Positions 52,973 through 61,873 of a DNA stretch of 64,000 bases are shown here, piece after piece. The DNA comes from JAABPW01 sp037132275. Lineage in GTDB: Bacteria > Verrucomicrobiota > Kiritimatiellia > CAIKKV01 > CAITUY01. The notes below the pieces were generated by a model, which saw only the letters and a list, made by a program, of their open reading frames with translations, did not search any database and was not told where the DNA came from. The stretch spans positions 1 through 64,000 of the forward strand of contig JBAXPK010000008.1 in NCBI GenBank assembly GCA_037132275.1, in the 5' to 3' direction. Both the position numbers and the translations under genes were made by a program. The stretch's first letter is position 1; each line of letters opens with the position of its first letter.

Positions 52973-55900
52973 ATGACGTTTTTCAGACTCAGTTTCCGCA
53001 GTGCGGTATTCTACCGGCGTGCTCACGGGATGGTGCTGGCCGGTGCCATGCTGGCCGGCGCCGTTCTCGTCGGGGCGATGCTAGTCGGTGATTCGGTAAA
53101 GTTCAGCCTCATGAACTCGGCCCTGCTGCGTCTCGGCCGTATTCAGTGTGCCTTGGAGAGCCGAGGGCGTTTTTTTGAAGAGGATCTGGCGATTCGTCTG
53201 GAACAGGAAACGGGAACCCAAGTGGTGCCAGCGCTGCTCCTACGCGGAATCGCCCTGAATCAAAAGAAAACCGGTGATGAGCCGCGGCAGATAAATGCCA
53301 TCCAGATTGTCGGGATTGATGATCGCTTCTGGAGGTTTGCCATAGACCAAGGTCCGACGCTTGCCGATGACGGAGTTGCCATCAATGAAAAACTGGCTGC
53401 CGAACTTCAGGTGAAACGTGGAGACCTCCTATCCATACGCTTTAGCAAACCATCTCTCATGTCAAAGGATGCCCCCCTCTCGTCGCGCGGGGGAGAAGAC
53501 ACCCTGCGCGGCACATTTTCTGTTACGGACATTATTCCCGATGCCCGGTTGGGCCGTTTCAGCCTGGCCGCCAATCAACGTATTCCCAATACGGCTTTCG
53601 TCAGTCTGAAATGGCTTCAGCAAGCCGCTGGGTTAACCCAGCAAGCCAATGTTTTGCTGGCTGGAGGAGGAACAAGCCAATCGGCGGAGTCATTGAATCA
53701 GGCCATCCGGAAAGTCTGGCGAATTGAGGATGTCGGCCTTGCGATAAAAACCCTTGAGGGGGGACGTCTATTTCAGCTGGAGAGTAACCGGATTTTCATG
53801 GATCCGGCTATCGGGGCGGTGGTGTCAGACTTCGAGAAATCAGTCGGGGCGCTCACATATCTCGTCAATTCAATTTCCCGGGTTGACGGCACCCCCGTTC
53901 GGGAAACCCCCTACTCTTTCGTGATCGCCCTGGCCCCCTCTTCAGATCCTGCCCTAGGGGCGGTGCCGCCGGAAATGGCGGATGACGAGATCATCGTGAA
54001 CCGATGGCTGGCGGATTGTCTGGCGGCAGGCTGCGGCGATTCAATCCGGCTATCCTATTTTGAGTTTACCCCCTGGAATAGTTTTGTGGAGAAAAGCAGA
54101 ACATTCAAGATTCGCCGGATAATAGAGATGGGCGACATGACCGGAGAGAGGGAAAGGGGTCCCCATTTCCCGGGATTAACCGATGCTGGAAAGTGTGCGG
54201 AGTGGGATATTGGGATGCCCCTCCTAAAAGACAAAGTCGGGGATCCGGCGAACGAAGCCTACTGGAATGATTATCGGGCTACCCCAAAAGCCATGGTGAC
54301 ATTGAAGGCGGGACAGGCTATGTGGGCCAACCATTTCGGCAATCTCACCGCGATCCGCTTCCGGGCAAATGAGGACGGAGCGGAGGGAATCACCGAGGCG
54401 CTGCGGCCCCGTATGGATCCAGCCGATTTCGGTTTGGCCTTTCTTCCGACCCGCGAGACCGCCCTTAAGGCGGCCGGTGAGGCCATGGATTTCGGACAAC
54501 TTTTTTTAGGGATGAGTCTTTTTCTGATTGTGGCGAGTCTGATGCTAACCGGCTTGTTGTTTGCGTTCGGGATTCAACAGCGCTCCCAGGAAACCGGACT
54601 TCTCCTGGCCGTCGGGTATCGAACGCATCAGGTGCGGCGACTGTTTATTCATGAAAGCACCTTGATTGCCGTGGCCGGATCTTTGGCCGGTGCTTGGCTC
54701 GGAACCTTATACACACGAGCCATGATCTGGGGACTCCAACACGGGTGGCAGGGGGCGGTTGCCCATGCGGAGATTCGATATCATGCAAGCTGGATGACCA
54801 TTGGAACGGGAATCCTCCTGAGCTTTGTTTTTGCATGGGGCACATTGATTCTGACAATACGGCGACAAACCGGGAAATCGGCGCATGAATTGCTTTCCGG
54901 TGAGGAGGCGTCAGCAACCACTCAACAAGTTAGTCCCCTTTCTTGGAGGGGCCTGGGGTGGATTCCCCGATTCGCCTGGATCGCCGGCATAATGGCTGCC
55001 CTTGGCCTGATCGCATACGCCACAGTTAACGGAATGCAGAACATCGCACCTGTTTTCTTTGCATCCGGCAGCCTGCTCCTCATTTCCTTTCTCGGACTCG
55101 GACGTGAACTCTTGATACACCTGGGGCGGAATTGCGGACCGCTGACGATCCTGACGCTGGGTTTCCGGAATGCGGGAAGGCGACGCTCGCGGAGTCTGAC
55201 AGTAACCGCACTCCTTGCTTGCGGTTGTTTTCTTATTCTCGCTGTGTCGTCCATGCAGGAGGATATCGCAGGTGGAGCGTCACGGCGTGATTCAGGAACG
55301 GGCGGATTTGCCCTATTCGGCGAATCAACGCTACCCATACAGGAAAACCTCAATAGTGCAGAAGGCCGACGCAAATTCAGGCTCGACCAGATTCCTGAAC
55401 TGAACTCAGTCCGAATCGTATGCATGAAAGTCCGTGACGGAGACGATGCCAGTTGCCTGAACCTCAACCGCGCGCAAACACCCCCCTTAATCGGGGTTGA
55501 TCCAAATGAATTTGAAAAACGGGGCGCATTTCAACCCATAGATGAACGAGTGTGGGCTCCATTGATGGCCGCCTCTGTCCACGGAGACACGGTTCCGGGG
55601 TTGGTAGGTGACTCCAACACCGCCCAATGGGGGTTGCAGAAGAAAGTGGGACAAGAACAAGGCGATACCTTGACGTTCAGGGATGAATGGGGCGGAACAT
55701 TCAAAGTAAAACTTTTAGGCACGCTTCCCATGCGCCTTTCGGTCTTCCAAGGTGCGATCCTGATCCCGGCCAGTTCATTTTCCGCACATTACCCATCGGA
55801 AAACGGATACAGGATGTTCCTGATTGATACCCCACCGGGAGACGAGCGGCGCATACAGGATGCGCTTTCTCTCAAGTTGGGCAAATGGGGCGTGAATCTC

Positions 55901-56326
55901 ACTTCTACGGTCGAGCGACTAAAAACATTTTATGAGGTAGAATCCACTTACATGGCCATGTTCCTGGTTCTGGGTGGACTGGGCATGCTTCTCGGAAGTG
56001 CAGGAATGGCGGTGGTGGTGTTGCGCAACATTCAGGAACGACGGGACGAATTAGCCCTTCTGACCGCCATCGGCTACTCCGATCAACAGGTGCGTAGGAT
56101 TGTTGTCGCCGAGCATGGTGTTCTTCTTTCCTTAGGTCTTGCGGCCGGGATCACGGCATCCCTGGCGGCCATTTGGCCAAGTCTTCAGGCCCCCGGCATT
56201 ACGCCTCACTGGCTAAGTATGATCCTTTTTATCGGTGGGCTAGCCCTGCTCCAACTTCTCTGGATCCTGTTCGCCACCCGAGTCGCTCTCAGCTCGTCCC
56301 TACTCCCGTCGCTTCGGAACCAATGA
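52973..56326 (+). CDS. Large FtsX/MacB-type ABC permease (two-module)
   Basis: An 1117-residue inner-membrane protein with two FtsX-like modules. TM1 is near residues 15-37. Residues about 38-510 form a periplasmic domain. Helices at about 515-660 include FLGMSLFLIVASLMLTGLLF and GSLAGAWLGTLYTRA, with two hydrophobic helices near 670-700 and a second periplasmic domain (about 760-980). The last four helices include MAMFLVLGGLGMLLGSAGMA with the coupling motif RRDELALLTAIGYSDQQVRR. This layout matches LolC/MacB-like exporters with ten or so TMs. Two GC-rich hairpin repeats are read in frame (SPLSWRGLGW and PLSSRGGEDT). The substrate is unknown. Confidence 0.88.
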   Translation: MTFFRLSFRSAVFYRRAHGMVLAGAMLAGAVLVGAMLVGDSVKFSLMNSALLRLGRIQCALESRGRFFEEDLAIRLEQETGTQVVPALLLRGIALNQKKTGDEPRQINAIQIVGIDDRFWRFAIDQGPTLADDGVAINEKLAAELQVKRGDLLSIRFSKPSLMSKDAPLSSRGGEDTLRGTFSVTDIIPDARLGRFSLAANQRIPNTAFVSLKWLQQAAGLTQQANVLLAGGGTSQSAESLNQAIRKVWRIEDVGLAIKTLEGGRLFQLESNRIFMDPAIGAVVSDFEKSVGALTYLVNSISRVDGTPVRETPYSFVIALAPSSDPALGAVPPEMADDEIIVNRWLADCLAAGCGDSIRLSYFEFTPWNSFVEKSRTFKIRRIIEMGDMTGERERGPHFPGLTDAGKCAEWDIGMPLLKDKVGDPANEAYWNDYRATPKAMVTLKAGQAMWANHFGNLTAIRFRANEDGAEGITEALRPRMDPADFGLAFLPTRETALKAAGEAMDFGQLFLGMSLFLIVASLMLTGLLFAFGIQQRSQETGLLLAVGYRTHQVRRLFIHESTLIAVAGSLAGAWLGTLYTRAMIWGLQHGWQGAVAHAEIRYHASWMTIGTGILLSFVFAWGTLILTIRRQTGKSAHELLSGEEASATTQQVSPLSWRGLGWIPRFAWIAGIMAALGLIAYATVNGMQNIAPVFFASGSLLLISFLGLGRELLIHLGRNCGPLTILTLGFRNAGRRRSRSLTVTALLACGCFLILAVSSMQEDIAGGASRRDSGTGGFALFGESTLPIQENLNSAEGRRKFRLDQIPELNSVRIVCMKVRDGDDASCLNLNRAQTPPLIGVDPNEFEKRGAFQPIDERVWAPLMAASVHGDTVPGLVGDSNTAQWGLQKKVGQEQGDTLTFRDEWGGTFKVKLLGTLPMRLSVFQGAILIPASSFSAHYPSENGYRMFLIDTPPGDERRIQDALSLKLGKWGVNLTSTVERLKTFYEVESTYMAMFLVLGGLGMLLGSAGMAVVVLRNIQERRDELALLTAIGYSDQQVRRIVVAEHGVLLSLGLAAGITASLAAIWPSLQAPGITPHWLSMILFIGGLALLQLLWILFATRVALSSSLLPSLRNQ
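54931..54968. repeat. Dispersed GC-rich inverted repeat, copy C (in frame)
   Basis: TCCCC..TTGGAGGGG..GGGGTGGATTCCCC matches copies A and B but lies inside the permease gene, encoding SPLSWRGLGW in the linker before a TM helix. The reading frame stays open. Confidence 0.65.
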
Positions 56327-57742
56327 TCAGATCTGATCGTGGCAGAAACTACAATTCTTAGTGTTCATATGATTGTGGAAGATGGGCCAGAAACTACTGT
56401 GAATCTGACTGCTATTCCCACCCGGATGGCATACGGCGCACTGGTTCGCTTCAGGCGTTCCTTCGTGACAGGAAGAACAGTGACGCTCACGCCACCCTGC
56501 TGAATGCGGATTGGGATGATTCGCCACCGAGGTTACACCAACATGGCATATCGCACACTTATCAGCGTTGGGCGCACCAGCATGGCAATTGTTACAATGC
56601 TGGGAAAGCCACCCTGCGGGATGCGGACTGGGGTGTCCCTCTATGATCCCCCCTCCATGGCAGACACCACACTGCTGCGCGTCCGGCGAACCTGGATGGC
56701 AACTGTCACAATGCTGAGTTAGCCAACCGGCCCCATGCGGGTCGGGGTGACCTGACAGCCCGCCTCCCCAGCCATGACAGACACTGCAGGTTTGCTGCTC
56801 AGGAGAGCCCGCATGACAACTGTTGCAGTGCTGATCCCGCCACCCGGCGGCATGCGGGTTGGGATGTGAACTTATAGTGGTTTCATGACACACTGTACAC
56901 CCCGATCCAGTACTCTTGCTGGGATGACAGTTCAGACAGTGATTCTGCCTCCACCCGGCATTGTGGGACTGGGGCCTTGTATCGGCGTGACAGGCATCAC
57001 AGGAATCCTGCTGATGACACACCAGACATCGGGATCGATTCCACTCGGCCTGCATGCCGTGGGTTTTCAGCCTCCACAAGTTATTGTGCGAGGCAGGCAT
57101 CGTAACCTGATGGCATTCCCGACATGATTGTTCGCTATGACACACGCCACAGACATTATCCGGCTCGATGCCCAACGCGCCATGCCGGCGCATCCAGTTT
57201 TGACGATGATTCGGCGGGGGCGTGCTACGATCGAGCCCCGTATGACACGCGGCGCAATCCATTCCCCATCGATGCGCTTTCTCGCGTATTCCGGCCTTTA
57301 TCGGGTGCGTCATCTCGGGGACCCGGACTATTTTTTTCTCCAACAGCATCCCGTGGCAGTCCGCACACCGGTTCGTTAAGGCGGCAGTATGCACAAAAAT
57401 GCGACTCGTTTCAGGCGGCAATTTGCCGGGCTTATCCAGGGACAATTCGCGCAAATCCTTGATTTTATGGCACATCCCGCAGGTTTTTGCGTCAATCTTT
57501 TGAGTCGCAATCCAATCTTCGTGACAGTCTTTGCAGGAGGCGTGAGTGGGAATCGAAAACCGACCGTCCGTCATTTTCCCATGGCAGTCCGAACACGCGA
57601 TCCCGTTCTCCGTAACGTGCAGGTTGTGACTGAATGCTATCCGATAGTCATCGTCCTTGTTACATCCAACCATTATCATTGAGGACAGCAAGATGATCGC
57701 CATCCATGGATGAAATTGTTTCCCCTTAAGCTCTATTTTCAA
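56327..57742 (-). CDS. Twenty-heme c-type cytochrome lipoprotein
   Basis: A 471-residue lipoprotein (lipobox IMVGC, Cys27) with twenty CxxCH motifs, about one per 23 residues. The first half (CSDCH to CDACH) is irregular. Residues about 257-445 are five tandem units of 37-39 residues, each starting HP.PH.AGW..QHC.SCH and ending in a second CxxCH, two hemes per unit. The size and heme number fit a conduit cytochrome, such as the lipoprotein subunits of Geobacter porin-cytochrome complexes. The start is TTG with GAGG seven bases upstream, overlapping the porin stop (TTGA); an ATG 13 codons later is a weaker alternative. No CxxCK is present. Confidence 0.9.
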   Translation of the reverse strand: MKIELKGKQFHPWMAIILLSSMIMVGCNKDDDYRIAFSHNLHVTENGIACSDCHGKMTDGRFSIPTHASCKDCHEDWIATQKIDAKTCGMCHKIKDLRELSLDKPGKLPPETSRIFVHTAALTNRCADCHGMLLEKKIVRVPEMTHPIKAGIREKAHRWGMDCAACHTGLDRSTPPPNHRQNWMRRHGALGIEPDNVCGVCHSEQSCRECHQVTMPASHNNLWRLKTHGMQAEWNRSRCLVCHQQDSCDACHADTRPQSHNAGWRQNHCLNCHPSKSTGSGCTVCHETTISSHPNPHAAGWRDQHCNSCHAGSPEQQTCSVCHGWGGGLSGHPDPHGAGWLTQHCDSCHPGSPDAQQCGVCHGGGIIEGHPSPHPAGWLSQHCNNCHAGAPNADKCAICHVGVTSVANHPNPHSAGWRERHCSSCHEGTPEANQCAVCHPGGNSSQIHSSFWPIFHNHMNTKNCSFCHDQI

Positions 57743-59160
57743 AATCGCACCTCGACCGATCCGCGGCCCCTGAAGGCCAGGTCCTCCGCCCCTTTTCTAT
57801 CCTCAATGTCGCCCTGCAACCGCAAGACCAGCCTGCGGGTGACATTCCATTTTGTCCGAAGAAAATACGTGAGCGTATAAGGAGTTTCCTCCGTAACGCT
57901 ACCATCAGCATGTAATACCGTCGAGCCGCCATTGATGGAATAAGAAAGGTCGGAATAGCTTTGGTAGGTATAGTCCACATAGGCGGAGCCGATGCTGACT
58001 TCCCATAGCCTTCGATACCGGTAACGCACTTCCCCGCTCAATCCCAAAAAGCTGTCGCCCCCATCCACATCCCAATACTGCACGGAGAGGGACGAACTAA
58101 CCGCCTTGACAGGCTCATAAGTCAGCGTTAGATCGTAGTCGCCATAGTTTCGGTTGTTGAAATTCTGGTCACTGCTATCGGCAAGTCGGTATGACACGCC
58201 GGGTGAAAGCATCCATCTGGGGTTGAAAGCATACGCCAACCTGGTGTAAAGGTAGGTGTATGGCTGCTGGGTCCCGAGTTGATTGTAGAGAGGCGAATAG
58301 GCCCTGGTTTTGGCATCGAACTGTCCCCAGCGGCTGACGCCCACGTGCAGGTCGGTGTTACCGTCAGGCGCAAACCAGGAACTGTCGAGTTGTGCCATTC
58401 GGAACTCGTCGTTGAGGATAGACATCTGGGCACGGGTCCGCAACGTTTCCGATAGCTCCTGCTGAAAATCAATAAAGTAGTTTTGATCGGCCTGACCTTC
58501 ACTGTCATCGCAGAATTCGGAATAGGTGAATCGTGTCTGATTTCCTGTCCAAGGGCGACCGGCAAGAGAAAGTCCGCCCGCAAGATCACCGGACACCGAG
58601 GTATAGTAACTGACAGGCTGGCCGAAATAAAACCTGCCGCCAAGAGGGCCGTTCTCAAAAAGCGTCACCTGTCCGCCATCGATTTGGAGATAATCCGCAA
58701 CGTCAATATACTGACGTCCCAGTCGAAGCCGCATCCGGCCATCCCGGTCATGGACATCCCCATACGCCTGCAGCAAGCGATCTTCAGTCACCCCCTTGGC
58801 GTCATCCACACTGCGGAAGGTCCCGTCAAACGAGGAGGATCCGTCCAGATCTGCATGATCGCGGCCCGAAGCATAGAAATCAAATTGCCCATTCGCAAGG
58901 TCACGCGCGCTCCCATACCAGAACCCGTAAAGATCTTGATCTTTCGATGTTCCTTCGGCCCGATAATCATAGTCCATCCGTATACGCCCTTCATATTGGG
59001 GCTTCACCGGATAGGAGATTACAGAAGGGGCATCGGAATATCCGCTGACAGGAATAAGCGCAAAACTGGCAACGATCCCCATAAACGGGAAAAGCTGGCG
59101 CGCAACGCCAGCAAAAAACCCAGAGATTACCCAGCACCAACTGATTGTGACTTTGTTCAT
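57739..59160 (-). CDS. Outer-membrane beta-barrel protein, probable porin of an electron conduit
   Basis: A 473-residue exported protein. The signal ends near residue 42 (VSGYSDA). The rest alternates polar and aromatic residues in short strands (RIRMDYDYRAEG, GQFDFYASGRD, RTRAQMSILND, RFTYSEFCDD, LVLRLQGDIEDRKG) and ends in VEVRF, the C-terminal Phe expected of outer-membrane barrels. About 20 strands could fit. It sits between the secreted 9-heme cytochrome and the 20-heme lipoprotein, the same order type as porin-cytochrome operons. No similarity to MtrB is obvious beyond architecture. Stop overlaps the lipoprotein start. Confidence 0.8.
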   Translation of the reverse strand: MNKVTISWCWVISGFFAGVARQLFPFMGIVASFALIPVSGYSDAPSVISYPVKPQYEGRIRMDYDYRAEGTSKDQDLYGFWYGSARDLANGQFDFYASGRDHADLDGSSSFDGTFRSVDDAKGVTEDRLLQAYGDVHDRDGRMRLRLGRQYIDVADYLQIDGGQVTLFENGPLGGRFYFGQPVSYYTSVSGDLAGGLSLAGRPWTGNQTRFTYSEFCDDSEGQADQNYFIDFQQELSETLRTRAQMSILNDEFRMAQLDSSWFAPDGNTDLHVGVSRWGQFDAKTRAYSPLYNQLGTQQPYTYLYTRLAYAFNPRWMLSPGVSYRLADSSDQNFNNRNYGDYDLTLTYEPVKAVSSSLSVQYWDVDGGDSFLGLSGEVRYRYRRLWEVSIGSAYVDYTYQSYSDLSYSINGGSTVLHADGSVTEETPYTLTYFLRTKWNVTRRLVLRLQGDIEDRKGAEDLAFRGRGSVEVRF

Positions 59161-59200
59161 CGTCTAGTCAATCTGAAGGCATCTCTTTTACAAAATAATA

Positions 59201-59236
59201 CGCGGGGCGGCAATTGATAAACAATTCCGCCCCGCG
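59201..59236 (-). terminator. Strong hairpin between the secreted cytochrome and porin genes
   Basis: CGCGGGGCGG (59201-59210) pairs with CCGCCCCGCG (59227-59236), with AATT/AATT extending the stem and a 7-nt loop. On the minus strand it is followed by TATTATTTTG, a loose T-rich tail. It starts 14 nt after the cytochrome stop codon. It could act as a partial terminator or mRNA stabiliser setting different amounts of the two products. Confidence 0.65.
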
Positions 59237-59249
59237 CAGAGTTTGCTCC

Positions 59250-61658
59250 TTACGGAGTAATCACCCGATAGAACCGGTTGGTTGAGTTGCGAAGAGACTG
59301 CAGATTATAGAACATGCTATTTGAGCTGACGAAACTGGGACCAATGTTAGTCCAAGTACTGCCAAGCCCCAATGACGTGATGGTCTGGAACTGCTGCGTC
59401 ACACCCATCGCGCCGGGCCGATAGCCTAGCTCAACAGCAGGCAAGATCATCACCGAGTTGGTGCCAACCGCAGGTACGGAAAGCGCACTCAGCGGATCGG
59501 ATCCCGACGTCAATTCAACATAGTCAGAGACTCCATCCCCATCCGTATCCACCAGAATCGGATTGGTTCCGGCAGCCTGTTCCTGGGCATTGGAGAGCCC
59601 GTCACCATCCGCGTCACCCGATCCATTTTGGTTCGTGATGCTTCCGAAATACTTGATCTCCCAACTATCCACCAAGCCGTCACGATCCACATCAATTCCG
59701 CCCTTCAAGTCATCGATTGAAGCGCGGAGCAGGGCGGCGGCATATTTGGGATTATGTACACCCAAACTACGATCCTCCCAAACGAACCAATAGTTATAGG
59801 CCGCTTTTCTCAACGATATGCCCCTCGCTGTATTAGCGGGGTTAATAGGAGCACCACCCGTTGTTGAACTTCGGAATATCAAGTTATTGCTGACATAGAG
59901 CCCATTGTAGGGCGGCAGCAACCATGTCAACTGAACAAGCATGTTGGTGATTTCCTGTTGAACACCCTCCACGCGGCCATTTTGATCGTAATCTTCACCA
60001 CCAAAGTTGAAGCCGTCAATACCCACGTGACAGGGGGCACAAGCCTCTGTCAGTTCCACCGCGTTGCTGGGGTTACCGCCGCCATCATACGCGATCATGA
60101 AGGTGTGGCCCCCCACTCGATTCAACGCATTGGTGTTCATGTTCGCCGGCGTCTCCTGCATGTGACAGGTTACACAGGTGTTGGAACAAACTTCCCAGTG
60201 CCGTGACGTTGGCATAGTCATTCCGTACTGGATCGCATTCGTCCCAAACAACATATCACCTTGCACGCCATGATGGGGAGCGCCACCAACTGAAATAAAC
60301 CCACTGTTTGTACTAATTCCGGTTACGGCCTTAACCTCAGCATCATTACGATCATGATGGCAGTTCATACAAATACGACCATCTCCACCCGTGGTAATCA
60401 CCCGGTTTGTCGCAATCGTAAAACTAGGGAGATCCCGAAGCTGATAAGCCCCCATGCCCGTGCTGTGCGGATCATGACAAGCAGCACAGGTAATGCCCTC
60501 ATTGTAGGTTCCGCGCACATAATTGGTTTTTGTGCTGTCGGTCAACCGGTATCCGGGATCCCTGAAATCAACAAATCCCTTGGTGGAATGGCAAATTCCG
60601 CAGGAGCCATCTGTGTTACCGGATCGGTTCACTTGATCACCACTGCCATGCATTGACTGACCCCACTCAAAATTCTTGACGTGGTGGGTCATGCTATCAT
60701 GACAGGCCCCGCAATCACCCGCACTGAGTGAAACGCCAATCGCGTTGGTTTTGCCACCACCCAACATGTGCCGGAGTCCCGGCCCATGGCAACTTTCGCA
60801 CTGGATATTAGCCTTAACCTGTAATGCGGAAGGAATGAGTGCCCAGTTATTTGTCGCCGCAGCGCTCGCCAAATTGGTCGGCCAAGTCCACCCCGTCTGA
60901 AGCATAAGGTCATCGAATCCATTATTGGTCGAGGCCGCCGTGGTGTCATATCCAAGCACATGGCAGGAAGCGCAGGTCACCTTGAAGCCAGAACCCGCTT
61001 CGCCGTTGATCTTGCGGGTGAATGCCGACGCGTGCGCAGTCAGCGCAACATTCGATACACACGTCATCTTGGGATTATCAGTGGGCAACTGGTAGTGACA
61101 GGTTTCACAGCCAAGATTCACATCATCTCCGTACATGCCCTGGTATTTAGATCCAAAGAATATATTCGTAGACGCACGGACGGGGCCATTCGAGACACTC
61201 ACCGTCACAATAACGGTATAGTCACCTTTGAGGGTGGAACCAACAACGTCAGGGACAAGTACTTTTCGATCCGCAACTTGATAGGCTATCTGATCGCCAA
61301 TGTCATAGGGAGGCACGCCGTTCGTAATCGGACTCGCCAGAAGATTGGTTACCCCGGATCCCGTCGGCACCGTAAGACTCCATGTTACATTCGTTACCAC
61401 CGCCGCTTTCGTAACGAGAGCCTCCAAATAAATTGGCTGACCTATTCCATTGTTGACCAAACCATGGGACTTCTGGGTCGTATTGGTTAGTCCCCAATCC
61501 TTGATATTTTGCGGGGTAACGGGGCGTGAAATGATCTGCACCGCCGCCGTCAGGGGGGCAGCTTGTGCGCTCAGGGCGCCCAAAACAAACATGGCCGCCA
61601 AAGAAATCGTCCCAACAGTGCTCCGTACCCGACCGCGATTCAAACTCAGAATGGACAT
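59250..61658 (-). CDS. Secreted nine-heme cytochrome with C-terminal TSP3 repeats
   Basis: An 802-residue exported protein. Signal about residues 1-34 (MFVLGALSAQA). Residues 35-180 look like a beta-sandwich domain. Nine CxxCH motifs follow (CETCH, CASCH, CESCHGPG, CGACH, CGICH, CAACH, CMNCH, CVTCHMQ, CAPCH), some with distal His pairs (CHGPGLRHM). Residues about 650-740 carry three DxDxDG units (DVDRDGLVD, DADGDGLSN, DTDGDGVSD), a calcium-binding stalk. The C-terminus (YNLQSLRNSTNRFYRVI) is typical of PVC secreted proteins, possibly a sorting signal. GGAAGG precedes the ATG. It is the first gene of the conduit cluster. Confidence 0.88.
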   Translation of the reverse strand: MSILSLNRGRVRSTVGTISLAAMFVLGALSAQAAPLTAAVQIISRPVTPQNIKDWGLTNTTQKSHGLVNNGIGQPIYLEALVTKAAVVTNVTWSLTVPTGSGVTNLLASPITNGVPPYDIGDQIAYQVADRKVLVPDVVGSTLKGDYTVIVTVSVSNGPVRASTNIFFGSKYQGMYGDDVNLGCETCHYQLPTDNPKMTCVSNVALTAHASAFTRKINGEAGSGFKVTCASCHVLGYDTTAASTNNGFDDLMLQTGWTWPTNLASAAATNNWALIPSALQVKANIQCESCHGPGLRHMLGGGKTNAIGVSLSAGDCGACHDSMTHHVKNFEWGQSMHGSGDQVNRSGNTDGSCGICHSTKGFVDFRDPGYRLTDSTKTNYVRGTYNEGITCAACHDPHSTGMGAYQLRDLPSFTIATNRVITTGGDGRICMNCHHDRNDAEVKAVTGISTNSGFISVGGAPHHGVQGDMLFGTNAIQYGMTMPTSRHWEVCSNTCVTCHMQETPANMNTNALNRVGGHTFMIAYDGGGNPSNAVELTEACAPCHVGIDGFNFGGEDYDQNGRVEGVQQEITNMLVQLTWLLPPYNGLYVSNNLIFRSSTTGGAPINPANTARGISLRKAAYNYWFVWEDRSLGVHNPKYAAALLRASIDDLKGGIDVDRDGLVDSWEIKYFGSITNQNGSGDADGDGLSNAQEQAAGTNPILVDTDGDGVSDYVELTSGSDPLSALSVPAVGTNSVMILPAVELGYRPGAMGVTQQFQTITSLGLGSTWTNIGPSFVSSNSMFYNLQSLRNSTNRFYRVITP

Positions 61659-61705
61659 GCACACCTTCCCAACTTTATAATTACGACACATTGCTTGACG
61701 CCTTT

Positions 61706-61721
61706 CTTAATGAATTAAGAC
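61706..61721. promoter_or_regulatory. Palindrome upstream of the cytochrome cluster
   Basis: TCTTAAT-GA-ATTAAGA is a perfect inverted repeat with 7-bp arms, 48 nt upstream of the 9-heme cytochrome start. It looks like a dimeric repressor site, but the regulator is not known. The rest of the gap (to 61873) is AT rich; no clear -35/-10 pair was found. Confidence 0.4.
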
Positions 61722-61873
61722 AAAAAATGTTCGCCCCGTCCCCAAAACCCCATCCGACACAACGCTCAATCGATAATATTTTCACGATTCAATGGAATAA
61801 TAATCCCATGAACGATGGTTTCTTATCAATCTGACAAATCTATCAATTCTAGGACTTTTGGTGGGATCCGCTT

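Noticed and set aside
23399..61658. Nitrite reductase NrfA
   Set aside because: NrfJ-like and NapC-like genes suggested it, but no CxxCK heme motif occurs in any of the six cytochromes.
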